36,101 nucleotides of DNA from an uncultured Pelagibacteraceae bacterium (GTDB taxonomy: Bacteria > Pseudomonadota > Alphaproteobacteria > Pelagibacterales > Pelagibacteraceae), in contig CACJWU010000005.1 in assembly GCA_902597215.1 (NCBI GenBank), forward strand, positions 1-36,101, read 5' to 3'. The notes under the pieces are model-generated. The model saw nothing but the letters and a program-made list of their open reading frames with translations, ran no database searches and was not told where the DNA came from. The position numbers were made by a program, and so were the translations under genes. Shown here piece by piece: positions 15,713-24,295 of the stretch. Positions within the stretch are counted from its first letter, which is position 1; every line of letters begins with the position of its first letter.

Positions 15713-18705
15713 GTCAATCACATCGCTTGAATAATGAAGGACTAGTTAATAGAGATAACAAAATTTCTTTTAAGTTTAATGGTAAAAAATATTTTGGGTA
15801 TGAGGGAGATACATTAGCATCAGCTCTATTGGCAAATGGTGTTCATTTAGTTGGTAGAAGTTTTAAGTATCATAGACCAAGAGGATTTTTTGGTGCTGGT
15901 GTTGACGAGCCAAATGCAAAGCTTCAGATTAAACTTAATGGCCATTCAGAACCTAATGTTAATGCAACAGAAATTGAATTAGTTGATGGTATTGAGGCCT
16001 CAAGTCAAAATTGTTGGCCGTCTGTCCAATTTGATATTGGAGCTATAAATAACTTTTTGAATAAATTTTTTCCTGCTGGTTTTTATTACAAAACATTTAT
16101 GTGGCCAAAAAGTTTTTGGTATAAGATTTATGAGCCATTTATAAGAAAAGCAGCTGGTTTGGGAGTTGCATCAGCTAAAAAAGACAAAGAGCGGTATGAA
16201 CATAAATACGAATATTGTGATTTACTAGTAACAGGATCAGGTCCTGCTGGATTATCGACTGCATATGCAGCTGCAAAAAATGGTGCAAAAGTAATTTTAG
16301 CGGAGGATAAACCTAGATTTGGGGGTTCGCTATTAACTGATAACGTTACAATAGACAACTTATCGGGAAAAGCTTGGTCATATAAAATCATTTCTGAATT
16401 AAAAGAAATGCCAAATGTGATTGTTAAAAATAGATCACAAGTATTTGGTTATTATGATCATAATATGATGGTAATGTTTGAAAGGACGGGTGATCATTTA
16501 AAAGATAAACCTAAATATACACCAAGGCAAAGACTATGGTATATCAGAGCTAAAGAAGTTTTATTATCAACAGGCTCAATTGAAAGACCCATAGTTTTTG
16601 GAAATAATGATACACCAGGCATTTTTTTATCTGCGGCAGCTAAAGAATATATTAAAGTTTACGGAGTATTAGTTGGAAAAAAACCATTAATCTTTACAAA
16701 TAATGATAGTGCTTATGAAACTGCATTAGAATTTAAAAATCAAGGTATTCAACCAGTTATATTAGACACCAGAGAAGAACAGTCATCTGAATTAATTGAT
16801 GAGGCTAAAAATCAAAATATAGAAATTAAGTTTTCACATGCAGTAATGGCGGCTAACGGATATAAAAAAGTAAAGTCAGCTTTAATTGGAAAATTGAATA
16901 AAGATAAATCTGGTTTTGAAACTTCAGAAACTATCGAATGTGACTGTATTTGTGTATCTGGGTTTTGGACACCTACAGTTCATTTAGCTTCACAATCTGG
17001 AAATAGACTTGAGTTCAATGATCAAATTGATGCTTTTGTACCTAACATTTCAAAACAAAATGAAAAATCTATTGGTGCTTCAAAAGGTACTTTTACATTG
17101 AAAGAAACATTGGAAGAAGGTTTTAAAATTGGTTTCGAAGTTTCTAAAAATATTACTAAAAATGATAATTTTGTTTCAACTCCGAATTCGAATGAACCCA
17201 AAAAAAATATACATGATAAATTTTGGTGTTCACCTTTACCAGAAGGTAAAGATTACAAGCGTTTTGTAGATTTTCAAAACGATGTAGCAGTTTCAGATAT
17301 AGAAATTGCGTTGAGAGAAGGCTACAGGTCTATAGAGCACGTTAAAAGATATACAACATTAGGTATGGCAACAGATCAGGGTCGTACAAGTAACTTAAAT
17401 GGTCTTCAATTAGTTGCAAATGTGGAAAAAAAAATTGTTCCTCAAGTTGGTCATACCACATTTAGACCACCATTTACTCCAATTACAATTGGTACAATTG
17501 TTGGAAGGGAAGTTGACATGGAATACATGCCAACAAGGAAAACTCCAATGCACACATGGCATGAAAAAAATAACGCTGTGTTTGTTGATGCTGGGGCTTG
17601 GAAAAGACCCAGATATTATAAACAAGGAAATGAAACTTTGCTTGAAGCTGCGAAAAGAGAAGCAAAAAATGTTAGAGAACATGTTGGGATATGTGATGTA
17701 ACAACGCTTGGAAAAATTGATATTAAAGGACCTGACGCAGCGGAATTTTTAAATAGAGTTTATACAAATGCATGGTTAAAGCTTCCTGTAGGCAAAGCCA
17801 GATATGGTGTAATGCTACGTGAAGATGGAATAGTAATGGACGATGGAACAACTACTAGAATTTCAGAAAACCATTATCATATGACAACTACTACAGCTCA
17901 AGCGGCAAATGTTTTATCTCATTTAGAATATTATCTTCAAGTTGTTTGGCCAGATCTGAAAGTGAATGTTTTGTCTACAACAGAACAATGGGCCGGAGCA
18001 GCGCTTGCGGGCCCAAAATCTCGGAGTGTTTTAGCTAAATTATTTCCAAATTTAGATGTAAGCAATGAGTCACTTCCATTTATGGGTTATGTGGAAGGAG
18101 ATTTATTTGGTGTAAACGCAAGAATATTTAGAATTTCCTTTTCAGGTGAACTTGCTTACGAAATAAATGTAGAATCTGATTGTGGTTTATTCATGTGGAA
18201 AAAAATGATGGATATTGGAAAAGATTTTAATATTCAGCCTTATGGAACTGAGGCATTATCGACTTTAAGAATTGAAATGGGTCATGTAGCTGGTCCAGAA
18301 TTAGATGGACGAACTATTCCTAGTGATGTCTCTTTAGAAGGTTTGGTGTCAAAAAAAAAAGATTTTATTGGTAAAAGATCTTTACAAAAAGAAGCATTTA
18401 ATAAAAGTGATAGACAAAAGATTGTTGGTTTAGTTCCTACAGATAAAAAATCCAGTATTCCAGAAGGTTCACACTTAGTAGTAAATAAAAATGCTAAATT
18501 GCCTAATCCAAAGTTAGGACATGTATCTTCATCGTGTTGGAGCGTTGAAAACAACAACCCGTTCTCTTTAGCTATTATAAAAGATGGAAAAAATATGATT
18601 GGAAAAAAATTATTTGCTGTATCTCCATTAAAAAATACTGCTATAGAGGTTGAGGTTATTTCCTCTCATTATGTTGATCATGAAGGAAAGAGAGTAAGAT
18701 CATGA
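15709..18705 (+). CDS. soxA: Sarcosine oxidase alpha subunit
   Basis: Large subunit of 998 residues that binds NAD and folate. The N-terminal ~100 residues form a ferredoxin-like beta-grasp domain (SFKYHRPRG, GVDEPNA). A pyridine-nucleotide domain with GSGPAG (176-181) follows. The C-terminal third (about 590-998) is a GcvT-type THF domain (DVTTLGKIDIKGPDAAEFL), where the iminium intermediate is moved to THF as methylene-THF. It is coupled to soxD and soxG by 4-base overlaps. All domains are intact. Confidence 0.96.
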   Translation: MSQSHRLNNEGLVNRDNKISFKFNGKKYFGYEGDTLASALLANGVHLVGRSFKYHRPRGFFGAGVDEPNAKLQIKLNGHSEPNVNATEIELVDGIEASSQNCWPSVQFDIGAINNFLNKFFPAGFYYKTFMWPKSFWYKIYEPFIRKAAGLGVASAKKDKERYEHKYEYCDLLVTGSGPAGLSTAYAAAKNGAKVILAEDKPRFGGSLLTDNVTIDNLSGKAWSYKIISELKEMPNVIVKNRSQVFGYYDHNMMVMFERTGDHLKDKPKYTPRQRLWYIRAKEVLLSTGSIERPIVFGNNDTPGIFLSAAAKEYIKVYGVLVGKKPLIFTNNDSAYETALEFKNQGIQPVILDTREEQSSELIDEAKNQNIEIKFSHAVMAANGYKKVKSALIGKLNKDKSGFETSETIECDCICVSGFWTPTVHLASQSGNRLEFNDQIDAFVPNISKQNEKSIGASKGTFTLKETLEEGFKIGFEVSKNITKNDNFVSTPNSNEPKKNIHDKFWCSPLPEGKDYKRFVDFQNDVAVSDIEIALREGYRSIEHVKRYTTLGMATDQGRTSNLNGLQLVANVEKKIVPQVGHTTFRPPFTPITIGTIVGREVDMEYMPTRKTPMHTWHEKNNAVFVDAGAWKRPRYYKQGNETLLEAAKREAKNVREHVGICDVTTLGKIDIKGPDAAEFLNRVYTNAWLKLPVGKARYGVMLREDGIVMDDGTTTRISENHYHMTTTTAQAANVLSHLEYYLQVVWPDLKVNVLSTTEQWAGAALAGPKSRSVLAKLFPNLDVSNESLPFMGYVEGDLFGVNARIFRISFSGELAYEINVESDCGLFMWKKMMDIGKDFNIQPYGTEALSTLRIEMGHVAGPELDGRTIPSDVSLEGLVSKKKDFIGKRSLQKEAFNKSDRQKIVGLVPTDKKSSIPEGSHLVVNKNAKLPNPKLGHVSSSCWSVENNNPFSLAIIKDGKNMIGKKLFAVSPLKNTAIEVEVISSHYVDHEGKRVRS

Positions 18706-19286
18706 CAAGTATATCATCATTAAATTTTGTCCACAAACTTGGAAAATTTGGAGATTATTATGAGAAAAAGGATCATGAATTATTAAAAGTTTCAGAAGTA
18801 AATGGATTATTGATATTTCAAATTGCAAAATATAATAAGTCTAAATTTGATGTATCAAAAATTAATATTGATGGTCTTAATTTACCATCTCCTTTAAAAT
18901 CATCTTCAAACTTAAATACTAGAATATTATGGTTTGGTCCTGATAATTGGTTAGTTTTTTCTAATATTTTAGATCTTCTTGCAAAAGAAAAAAAACAGTT
19001 TAAAGAGGAAAATTTTGCAATTACAGATATTTCAAACTCAAGAACTATAATTGAGTTGGAAGGAAATTTAGTAAATGAAGTTCTTAAAAAAGGTTGTCCA
19101 TTAGATATCAATAATTTTAAAGAGGGTGATTGCGCAAACTCAGTATATAATGGAATTACAATTACAATTGATTTTATTTCAAACAAACCAAATAAAGTAA
19201 GAATATTAGGTCTAAGAAGTTTTGGAGAATCTTTGCATCATTCAATAACTGATGCTTGTTTAGAATTTGGCTATAAAGCTATTTAA
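18702..19286 (+). CDS. soxG: Sarcosine oxidase gamma subunit
   Basis: Fourth subunit of the oxidase, 194 residues, a truncated GcvT-like fold that stabilises the complex. Family-like features are the segment TRILWFGPDNWLVF, the later ITDISNSRTIIELEG and CPLDINNFKEGDC. Gamma subunits diverge fast, and the assignment leans partly on operon position (ATGA overlap with soxA). It ends one base from the convergent DMT transporter gene. Confidence 0.9.
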   Translation: MTSISSLNFVHKLGKFGDYYEKKDHELLKVSEVNGLLIFQIAKYNKSKFDVSKINIDGLNLPSPLKSSSNLNTRILWFGPDNWLVFSNILDLLAKEKKQFKEENFAITDISNSRTIIELEGNLVNEVLKKGCPLDINNFKEGDCANSVYNGITITIDFISNKPNKVRILGLRSFGESLHHSITDACLEFGYKAI

Positions 19287-19287
19287 T

Positions 19288-20136
19288 TTATTTCCTTGTT
19301 GCAATATACACTCCAATTGAAGCTATAAAAAAACCAACCAGATCTATTTTAGTTAATATTTCCCCAAGAAAAAACCATCCCATTAATGCAGAAACAGAGG
19401 GTATCAAAAAAAATATAGATACAGTTTTACTAGCTGAATTTTTCTTAATTAAAAACATCAAGATTGTAAAAGCACCGAAAGAAACTAAAAATATTTGATG
19501 ACTTATAGATATAAAAAAAGTCTTTGTAAAATCAATGAATGGATCTACAAAAAAAATGATTATAGATAAATGAAATAAGCATCCACCTATTGCTTGATAG
19601 AAATTACTAACAGATAAAGGTAGATTGTTACTTAATTTTTTTTGCCATATAGTTGATATTGTAATAGCGATTAAAGCTACTATTGTGGCAATTAAACCTA
19701 AAAAGGGTATATCTGCACCTAAATCAAAACCTAAAACTAAAATAGCACCAGTTAAACCAAGTATTGCACCGATCCATTGTTTGATTGTAATTTTTTCGTT
19801 TAATATCGGACCACTAACAATATTTGTTAAAACTGGTTGAAGAGTTACAATTAGTGCAGCTATACCAGTGGGCATTCCAATAGAAATCGAGAAAAATACA
19901 CCACCTAAATAAAATCCATGAAAGAGAATTCCGCTAATTAATGACTCAATGAGATTATTTTTTTTTGTAGCGATCGAATTTTTTGAGTAAAGACAAAATA
20001 AATAAAATCCTAATGCAACAAAAAAAAATCTAAAGGCTAACGCTGAAAATGGATCACTATTATCTACAATTGGTTTTGTAGTAATAAAAGCTGATGACCA
20101 TAATAATATAAATATGACTGGGTAAATTCTGATCAT
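19288..20136 (-). CDS. DMT-family (EamA) transporter
   Basis: Ten predicted membrane helices arranged as two EamA repeats (282 residues from ATG 20136; MIRIYPVIFILLWSSAF). The frame also extends to a TTG at 20178, but the ATG places the first helix at the N-terminus as usual for this family. Features include the paired motifs GIAALIVTLQPVLTNI and LMGWFFLGE. Members export amino acids or other small metabolites; the substrate cannot be read from sequence. It is convergent with soxG. Confidence 0.85.
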   Translation of the reverse strand: MIRIYPVIFILLWSSAFITTKPIVDNSDPFSALAFRFFFVALGFYLFCLYSKNSIATKKNNLIESLISGILFHGFYLGGVFFSISIGMPTGIAALIVTLQPVLTNIVSGPILNEKITIKQWIGAILGLTGAILVLGFDLGADIPFLGLIATIVALIAITISTIWQKKLSNNLPLSVSNFYQAIGGCLFHLSIIIFFVDPFIDFTKTFFISISHQIFLVSFGAFTILMFLIKKNSASKTVSIFFLIPSVSALMGWFFLGEILTKIDLVGFFIASIGVYIATRK

Positions 20137-20271
20137 TTTAGGTTTTATAAAAAAATTATACTTACATTTGATTCTCAAATTTAGTTAAATTTGTATATGA
20201 AAATTAAGGTTTTAGAAAAAAATTATAATTCTACCTTGAGTTGTAATTTAAAATGATTAAGAATCTTTGAC

Positions 20272-20586
20272 ATGATAAAAAAAAAAATAATTTTAGGATT
20301 TTTTTTACTCATTTCATTAGGAGCTTGTGCAGCTCCATCGGCCATGTTGGGTCCTGCATATACTTTCACATCTACAGGCAACGTACTCCAGGCAGGGTTT
20401 TCTTATGGTTCTAGTGAATTAGTTACAATGTATACAGGGAAAACACCAATCGAAAATGTAATTGATATTACATCTTCTGATAAAGACAATATTCAAAAAA
20501 AAACTTTAGAAAGTGAAGACTTTAAAGATTTAGTTAAGAGTCGAATTAAAAAAACAAATCATATCTTAAATAATATCAATCAATAA
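20272..20586 (+). CDS. Small lipoprotein, 104 aa
   Basis: A lysine-rich start and a hydrophobic stretch end in the lipobox LGAC (Cys19), so it is probably lipid-anchored. The mature part is short, with a hydrophobic/Gly-rich portion (PSAMLGPAYTFTSTG) and a charged C-terminus. I recognise no family. Its 3' end overlaps the convergent gene by 11 bases. Confidence 0.7.
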   Translation: MIKKKIILGFFLLISLGACAAPSAMLGPAYTFTSTGNVLQAGFSYGSSELVTMYTGKTPIENVIDITSSDKDNIQKKTLESEDFKDLVKSRIKKTNHILNNINQ

Positions 20587-21016
20587 TATTTAATTTAATT
20601 AAATTATTTTGCTTGGTTTCTTTGCACCAAAGCTCATAACTTTCACACATTCTCCAAATATGATCAAACGCTCTTTGAGAAATTTCTAAAGGGAAGTGAC
20701 TTTTTGTAAAATATAAATCAGGAAATTGAATTAATTGTTTAATCATCATTTCTTTTTGAATATTGAGTAATTTAATAGTTTCTTTAGGTATTTCTTTTTT
20801 TGTTTTTTTATCAATAAAATTATTCTGATTAAGTTTATTAAGCCAATCATCATGAAATTTTCCACTACTTATATAATTATAAGTTTCTGAGCCGATAAAT
20901 GTATCAATTGCATCTAAATTTGATAACTCAGGATTTTTTTTTTTAATCTCTACAATTTCTTTGTAAATTTTTTCTGCAACAAATAAAACATATGGTCGTT
21001 CTTTAGATTGCTTCAT
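20576..21016 (-). CDS. Hypothetical protein, 146 aa
   Basis: A soluble, charged, probably helical protein without signal peptide or membrane segment. Recurring aromatics (HIWRMCESYELW) suggest a compact fold, but I do not recognise it. Its ATG lies directly against the stop of the racemase-like gene upstream, so the two were probably one transcript. Its own frame is intact although the upstream gene is interrupted. No function is proposed. Confidence 0.65.
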   Translation of the reverse strand: MKQSKERPYVLFVAEKIYKEIVEIKKKNPELSNLDAIDTFIGSETYNYISSGKFHDDWLNKLNQNNFIDKKTKKEIPKETIKLLNIQKEMMIKQLIQFPDLYFTKSHFPLEISQRAFDHIWRMCESYELWCKETKQNNLIKLNIID

Positions 21017-21763
21017 TTAATTCTTATTTTTCTTTGCTGCAGCATAAGCTAAAATTAAATTTGGATCTAAGAATAACTTTGACGATTTGATAGTATTTAA
21101 AGATTTAAAAGCAAAAATAGCAATTGGTAGCTCAGTACAACCCAAAATAATTTTTTTACACTTTTTTTTTATTAAATAATTAATTGCAGGTTGGATTAAT
21201 TTATTAGCTTTTTTTACTCGACCCATTTTTACTTCTTTTATTGCTTTATTTACACTTTGTTTTTGAAGTTTATAATTTGGAAAAAATAATTCGTATTTAT
21301 CATTAAAAATTTTATCATAAACTTTTGTCCGCAAAGTACCTTATGTTGCCAACAAACCTATTCTAGAGTTTTCAATACAATTCTTTCTTGCATGTTTGAA
21401 TACTTCTTTTGGCATATTTATAATTGGAATTTTAATTTTTTTTTGTAAATCCTCGTACCAGTAGTGAGCAGTATTACATGGTATTACAATAAATTTACAT
21501 TTTGCTTTTTCTAATTTTTTACATCCATCAACTAAACTTTTTAGGACTTTCTTATATTTTTTCTTTGAAGAAGTATTTTTGGATCTACTTGAAATCAATC
21601 CAGTGGTTTTTCCTATGGACTCTGGTCTTCCTGGTATATTTGATTTATTATATAAAAAAAATAATGGGTAATCTTGATCTATTTTACCTCTGTATTGAAT
21701 TGCTAATTTATTACAAAAATCTAAACCTGCTTGTGTTCCCATTCCTCCAAGAATACCAATCAT
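21017..21763 (-). pseudogene. Aspartate/glutamate racemase-family gene interrupted by an in-frame stop
   Basis: The frame encodes a 248-codon Asp/Glu racemase-like protein. The N-terminus has MIGILGGMGTQAG, the first catalytic cysteine is in PCNTAH (Cys96), and the second is in LGCTELP (about residue 209). A TAA at 21341-21343 interrupts it after GLLAT, exactly where homologues continue as ATxGT. The frame is the same on both sides (GTLRTKVYDKIF follows), so this is a nonsense change and not a frameshift. The two catalytic cysteines fall on separate pieces, so neither half should be active alone. A sequencing or assembly error, or readthrough, would restore the enzyme. An internal TTG (21334) could start the second part. 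Confidence 0.85.
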
Positions 21764-21790
21764 AATTTAAATTTTTTTTTAGAATAGATT

Positions 21791-21844
21791 ATTGGCTATA
21801 AAAATAAATCAAATCTTTTAAGTGATTTAGTATATATAGCCAAT
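21791..21844. other. Two-tier inverted repeat downstream of the cold-shock gene
   Basis: ATTGGCTATA (21791-21800) pairs perfectly with 21835-21844. Inside it, TAAATC (21805-21810) pairs with GATTTA (21824-21829). It lies between the cold-shock stop and the racemase start. There is no T-run directly after it on the minus strand, so it is not a standard terminator; it could stabilise the cold-shock mRNA 3' end. Confidence 0.45.
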
Positions 21845-21861
21845 AGATTTTAATATGAAAA

Positions 21862-22068
21862 TTATGCAGATTTTAAGTTGACTGCTGAGGGACCTTTGGG
21901 ACCATCTTCAACATCGAAAGTCAAACCTTGACCCTCATCTAAACCATTCATGCCAGCATCTCTAACAGCTGAAATGTGGACAAAAACATCTTTTTCTTTA
22001 TCTTCTCTTTCAATAAAACCATAACCTTTGGTTGGATTGAACCATTTTACTTTACCTTGTAGACTCAT
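21862..22068 (-). CDS. cspA: Cold-shock domain protein
   Basis: A single cold-shock domain of 68 residues that binds single-stranded RNA or DNA and melts mRNA structure. RNP1 is KGYGFIE (14-20) and RNP2 is VFVHISA (28-34). The full-length domain is intact. It sits in its own transcription unit with a 115-bp leader and the inverted repeat downstream. Whether it is cold-induced or constitutive cannot be told. Confidence 0.96.
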   Translation of the reverse strand: MSLQGKVKWFNPTKGYGFIEREDKEKDVFVHISAVRDAGMNGLDEGQGLTFDVEDGPKGPSAVNLKSA

Positions 22069-22183
22069 ATTTTTTCTTACTTATTGTTACGTTAATTTAT
22101 TACTTATAATTAAGTAATTAAGCCTTTTTTATAATTTTAAGAGTTTTGTCAACAAAATTGATCTTTTTGATCAATATTTTATT
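22069..22183 (-). promoter_or_regulatory. Leader/promoter region of the cold-shock gene with two hairpins
   Basis: Between the GNAT stop and the cold-shock ATG. ATTACTTA (22099-22106) and TAAGTAAT (22111-22118) form an 8-bp stem with a 4-base loop. ATTGATC (22157-22163) and GATCAAT (22169-22175) form a 7-bp stem that, read on the minus strand, is followed by TTTTG, so it may be a weak terminator for the GNAT gene. A TTGACA occurs at 22152-22147 on the minus strand, but no -10 is well spaced. Confidence 0.4.
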
Positions 22184-22651
22184 TTAATCGTTGTCAATAA
22201 GTCTAGATAAATAAAGTGAATTTGTGTCTTTTTTATAATGAGCAAACGGCTCACAAGGCTCAAAATTACACTTCTTAAACAATCTTCTGGCTGGTTCGAA
22301 AAACTTACCAGCTCCTGTTTCCACACTTATTTTTTTAATATTTAGTTTCTTCGCTTCCTCGATAAGATGCAAAATAATTTTAATACCATTACCTTTGTTT
22401 CTAAATTTATCATGAACTCTAATTGATTTAAATTCTCCGTGTTCTCTATCTAAAAATTTGAGTGCACCACATCCCATTAATTTTTCATTATCCCACAAGC
22501 TCCAAAATTTTATTGATGATATTTTTAATCCTGGAATATCCAATACATGAGCACTTCCTTCAGGAGATGCAGCTCTTAATTCAATAAAATGTTTTGCTAG
22601 AAGCTCATTAACTTCAGGATGATCAAAATTTCCTTCTATTGATTTAAGCAT
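22184..22651 (-). CDS. GNAT-family acetyltransferase
   Basis: Transfers an acyl group from acyl-CoA to an amine, with unknown acceptor. The 155-residue protein has the acetyl-CoA loop RNKGNG (84-89), after the strand FKSIRVHDKF, and the C-terminal strand-turn typical of the fold (ISVETGAGKFFEPARRLFKKCNFEPC). It matches small GNATs of the kind that acetylate free substrates. Its ATG overlaps the purK stop by one base, so it is co-transcribed with purEK. Confidence 0.86.
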   Translation of the reverse strand: MLKSIEGNFDHPEVNELLAKHFIELRAASPEGSAHVLDIPGLKISSIKFWSLWDNEKLMGCGALKFLDREHGEFKSIRVHDKFRNKGNGIKIILHLIEEAKKLNIKKISVETGAGKFFEPARRLFKKCNFEPCEPFAHYKKDTNSLYLSRLIDND

Positions 22652-23697
22652 TAAATTAAAGTTGTTATATGACCCATTTTTCTTTTATCTTTTATTTCTT
22701 TTTTTAAATAATCATAGAAAAATTCTTTATCAGTTAAATTTTTATTTTCCCTATAAGGTTTTATTTGGTTACCTATTAGGTTTACCATTTTTGCATTTGA
22801 AATTTTTTTTAATTGAACTTTTTCTAAAGAACAAACAGCTCTGATATGATTTTCAAATTGACTGATATTATAAGCATTAATAGTTAAATGTCCTGAGTTA
22901 TGAACTCTGGGAGCTATCTCATTAACGAACAAATTGTCATTTCTATCTACAAAAAATTCTACACATAGTGTTCCAATATATTTTAGCTCCTCTGCAATAA
23001 TTACTGCCCACTCTTTTGATAAATTATAAATTTCCTTATTAATTTCTGCAGGTATTTTTGAGTATTTTAAAATTTGATCTTCATGTGTATTTTCTATTGG
23101 ATCGTATATCTCATATTTATTATTTCCAAATCTTGTGATGATAACAGAAATTTCTTTTTTCAATTTAACAAGTTTTTCTAATATATAGCCCTTTGAAAAA
23201 TTGATTTTTAAATTTTCAAAATCAAGAATTGTTTTTATTGGGTATTGACCTTTTCCATCATAACCCATTGTTGTTGTTTTTAAAATCCCTGGAAGAAAAT
23301 CCTCTAAAGTATTTATGTCCTCTTTTTTTTCAACCAACACATATCTGGTAGTTCTCAAATTAAGTTTATTTACAAAATCTTTTTCGGCCAATCTATGCTG
23401 AATAATTCTGTTAATTGATGGTTTTGGGTAAACTGATTTAACTTTATTTATTTCATTGAGTGTTTCATATGGAATATTTTCAAATTCATAAGTTACAACA
23501 TCTGATTTATTTGCAAATTCTATAATTTTTTCAATATTTGAATAATCTGCAAATATGAATTCATCACAAAAATTTTGTGCAGGAGCATCAACATCATCAC
23601 AATAAATAATTGTTTTTATATTTAATTTCTTGGCTGCCATGCAAAGCATACTGCCGAGTTGACCTCCTCCAATAATTCCAAGATTTAATTCACCCAT
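22651..23697 (-). CDS. purK: 5-(Carboxyamino)imidazole ribonucleotide synthase
   Basis: ATP-dependent carboxylation of AIR to N5-CAIR in purine synthesis. The 348-residue ATP-grasp protein starts with the nucleotide loop LGIIGGGQLGSMLCMAAKKL and carries the family elements TYEFENIP, TTMGYDGKGQ, LCVEFFV and NEIAPRVHNSGH. It lies three bases downstream of purE and overlaps the GNAT start. It supplies purine synthesis, which also draws on the formyl-THF made by Fhs. Confidence 0.96.
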   Translation of the reverse strand: MGELNLGIIGGGQLGSMLCMAAKKLNIKTIIYCDDVDAPAQNFCDEFIFADYSNIEKIIEFANKSDVVTYEFENIPYETLNEINKVKSVYPKPSINRIIQHRLAEKDFVNKLNLRTTRYVLVEKKEDINTLEDFLPGILKTTTMGYDGKGQYPIKTILDFENLKINFSKGYILEKLVKLKKEISVIITRFGNNKYEIYDPIENTHEDQILKYSKIPAEINKEIYNLSKEWAVIIAEELKYIGTLCVEFFVDRNDNLFVNEIAPRVHNSGHLTINAYNISQFENHIRAVCSLEKVQLKKISNAKMVNLIGNQIKPYRENKNLTDKEFFYDYLKKEIKDKRKMGHITTLI

Positions 23698-23700
23698 ATT

Positions 23701-24192
23701 TTATTTTGGTTTTTTTTTCACAGATTTTGTTTGAGATAAACGCCAATTATTCAATTTTTTTTTAATAGAAGGATTGCTGTTTGCGATGATTGATGCTGCA
23801 AGTAATGCAGCGTTAATTGCTCCATCCTCACCAATTGCTAATGTTCCCACAGGAATACCTTTAGGCATTTGAACTATAGATAATAAACTATCAAGTCCTT
23901 TAAGCTTCTTACTTTCTATAGGGACACCTAATACTGGTACTGAGGTTAATGATGAAATCATTCCAGGCAGATGAGCAGAGCCTCCAGCTCCAGCAATTAT
24001 CACTCCAATATTATTTGTCTCTGTAGATCTTGCAAATTCATACATTCTTTTAGGTGTTCTGTGAGCAGAAATTATTTTTGTTTCAAATTTTATACCTATT
24101 TTCTGAAGAATTTTTTCAGCTATTTTCATTGTTTTGTAGTCTGATTGGCTTCCCATAACTATTGCAACTTTAAGATTTTTATTAATTTTCAT
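23701..24192 (-). CDS. purE: N5-carboxyaminoimidazole ribonucleotide mutase
   Basis: Converts N5-CAIR to CAIR. A class I PurE of 163 residues: VAIVMGSQSD (9-18) binds the phosphate, SAHRTP contains the conserved His-Arg, and the glycine-rich GAGGSAHLPGM and LGVPIESKKL loops follow. It is first in the purE-purK-GNAT unit. The 103-bp gap upstream is divergent with the M19-like operon. Confidence 0.97.
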   Translation of the reverse strand: MKINKNLKVAIVMGSQSDYKTMKIAEKILQKIGIKFETKIISAHRTPKRMYEFARSTETNNIGVIIAGAGGSAHLPGMISSLTSVPVLGVPIESKKLKGLDSLLSIVQMPKGIPVGTLAIGEDGAINAALLAASIIANSNPSIKKKLNNWRLSQTKSVKKKPK

Positions 24193-24295
24193 GATCTATT
24201 TAGTTTAAACTTTATTTCAAAATTAAATCAAAATTTCAATAAAATAAATAGAATTTAAAAATACATATTGGTATGGTCTATAGAAATTTACTAAT

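Noticed and set aside
18818..19186. 122-codon open frame on the minus strand inside soxG
   Set aside because: A shadow frame opposite the sarcosine oxidase gamma gene; no recognisable protein features.
20197..20256. 19-codon frame upstream of the small lipoprotein
   Set aside because: No ribosome-binding site, no recognisable composition, and frames this short are expected by chance.
21341..21343. Frameshift in the racemase gene
   Set aside because: Both parts are in the same frame, so the interruption is a single stop codon and not an insertion or deletion.
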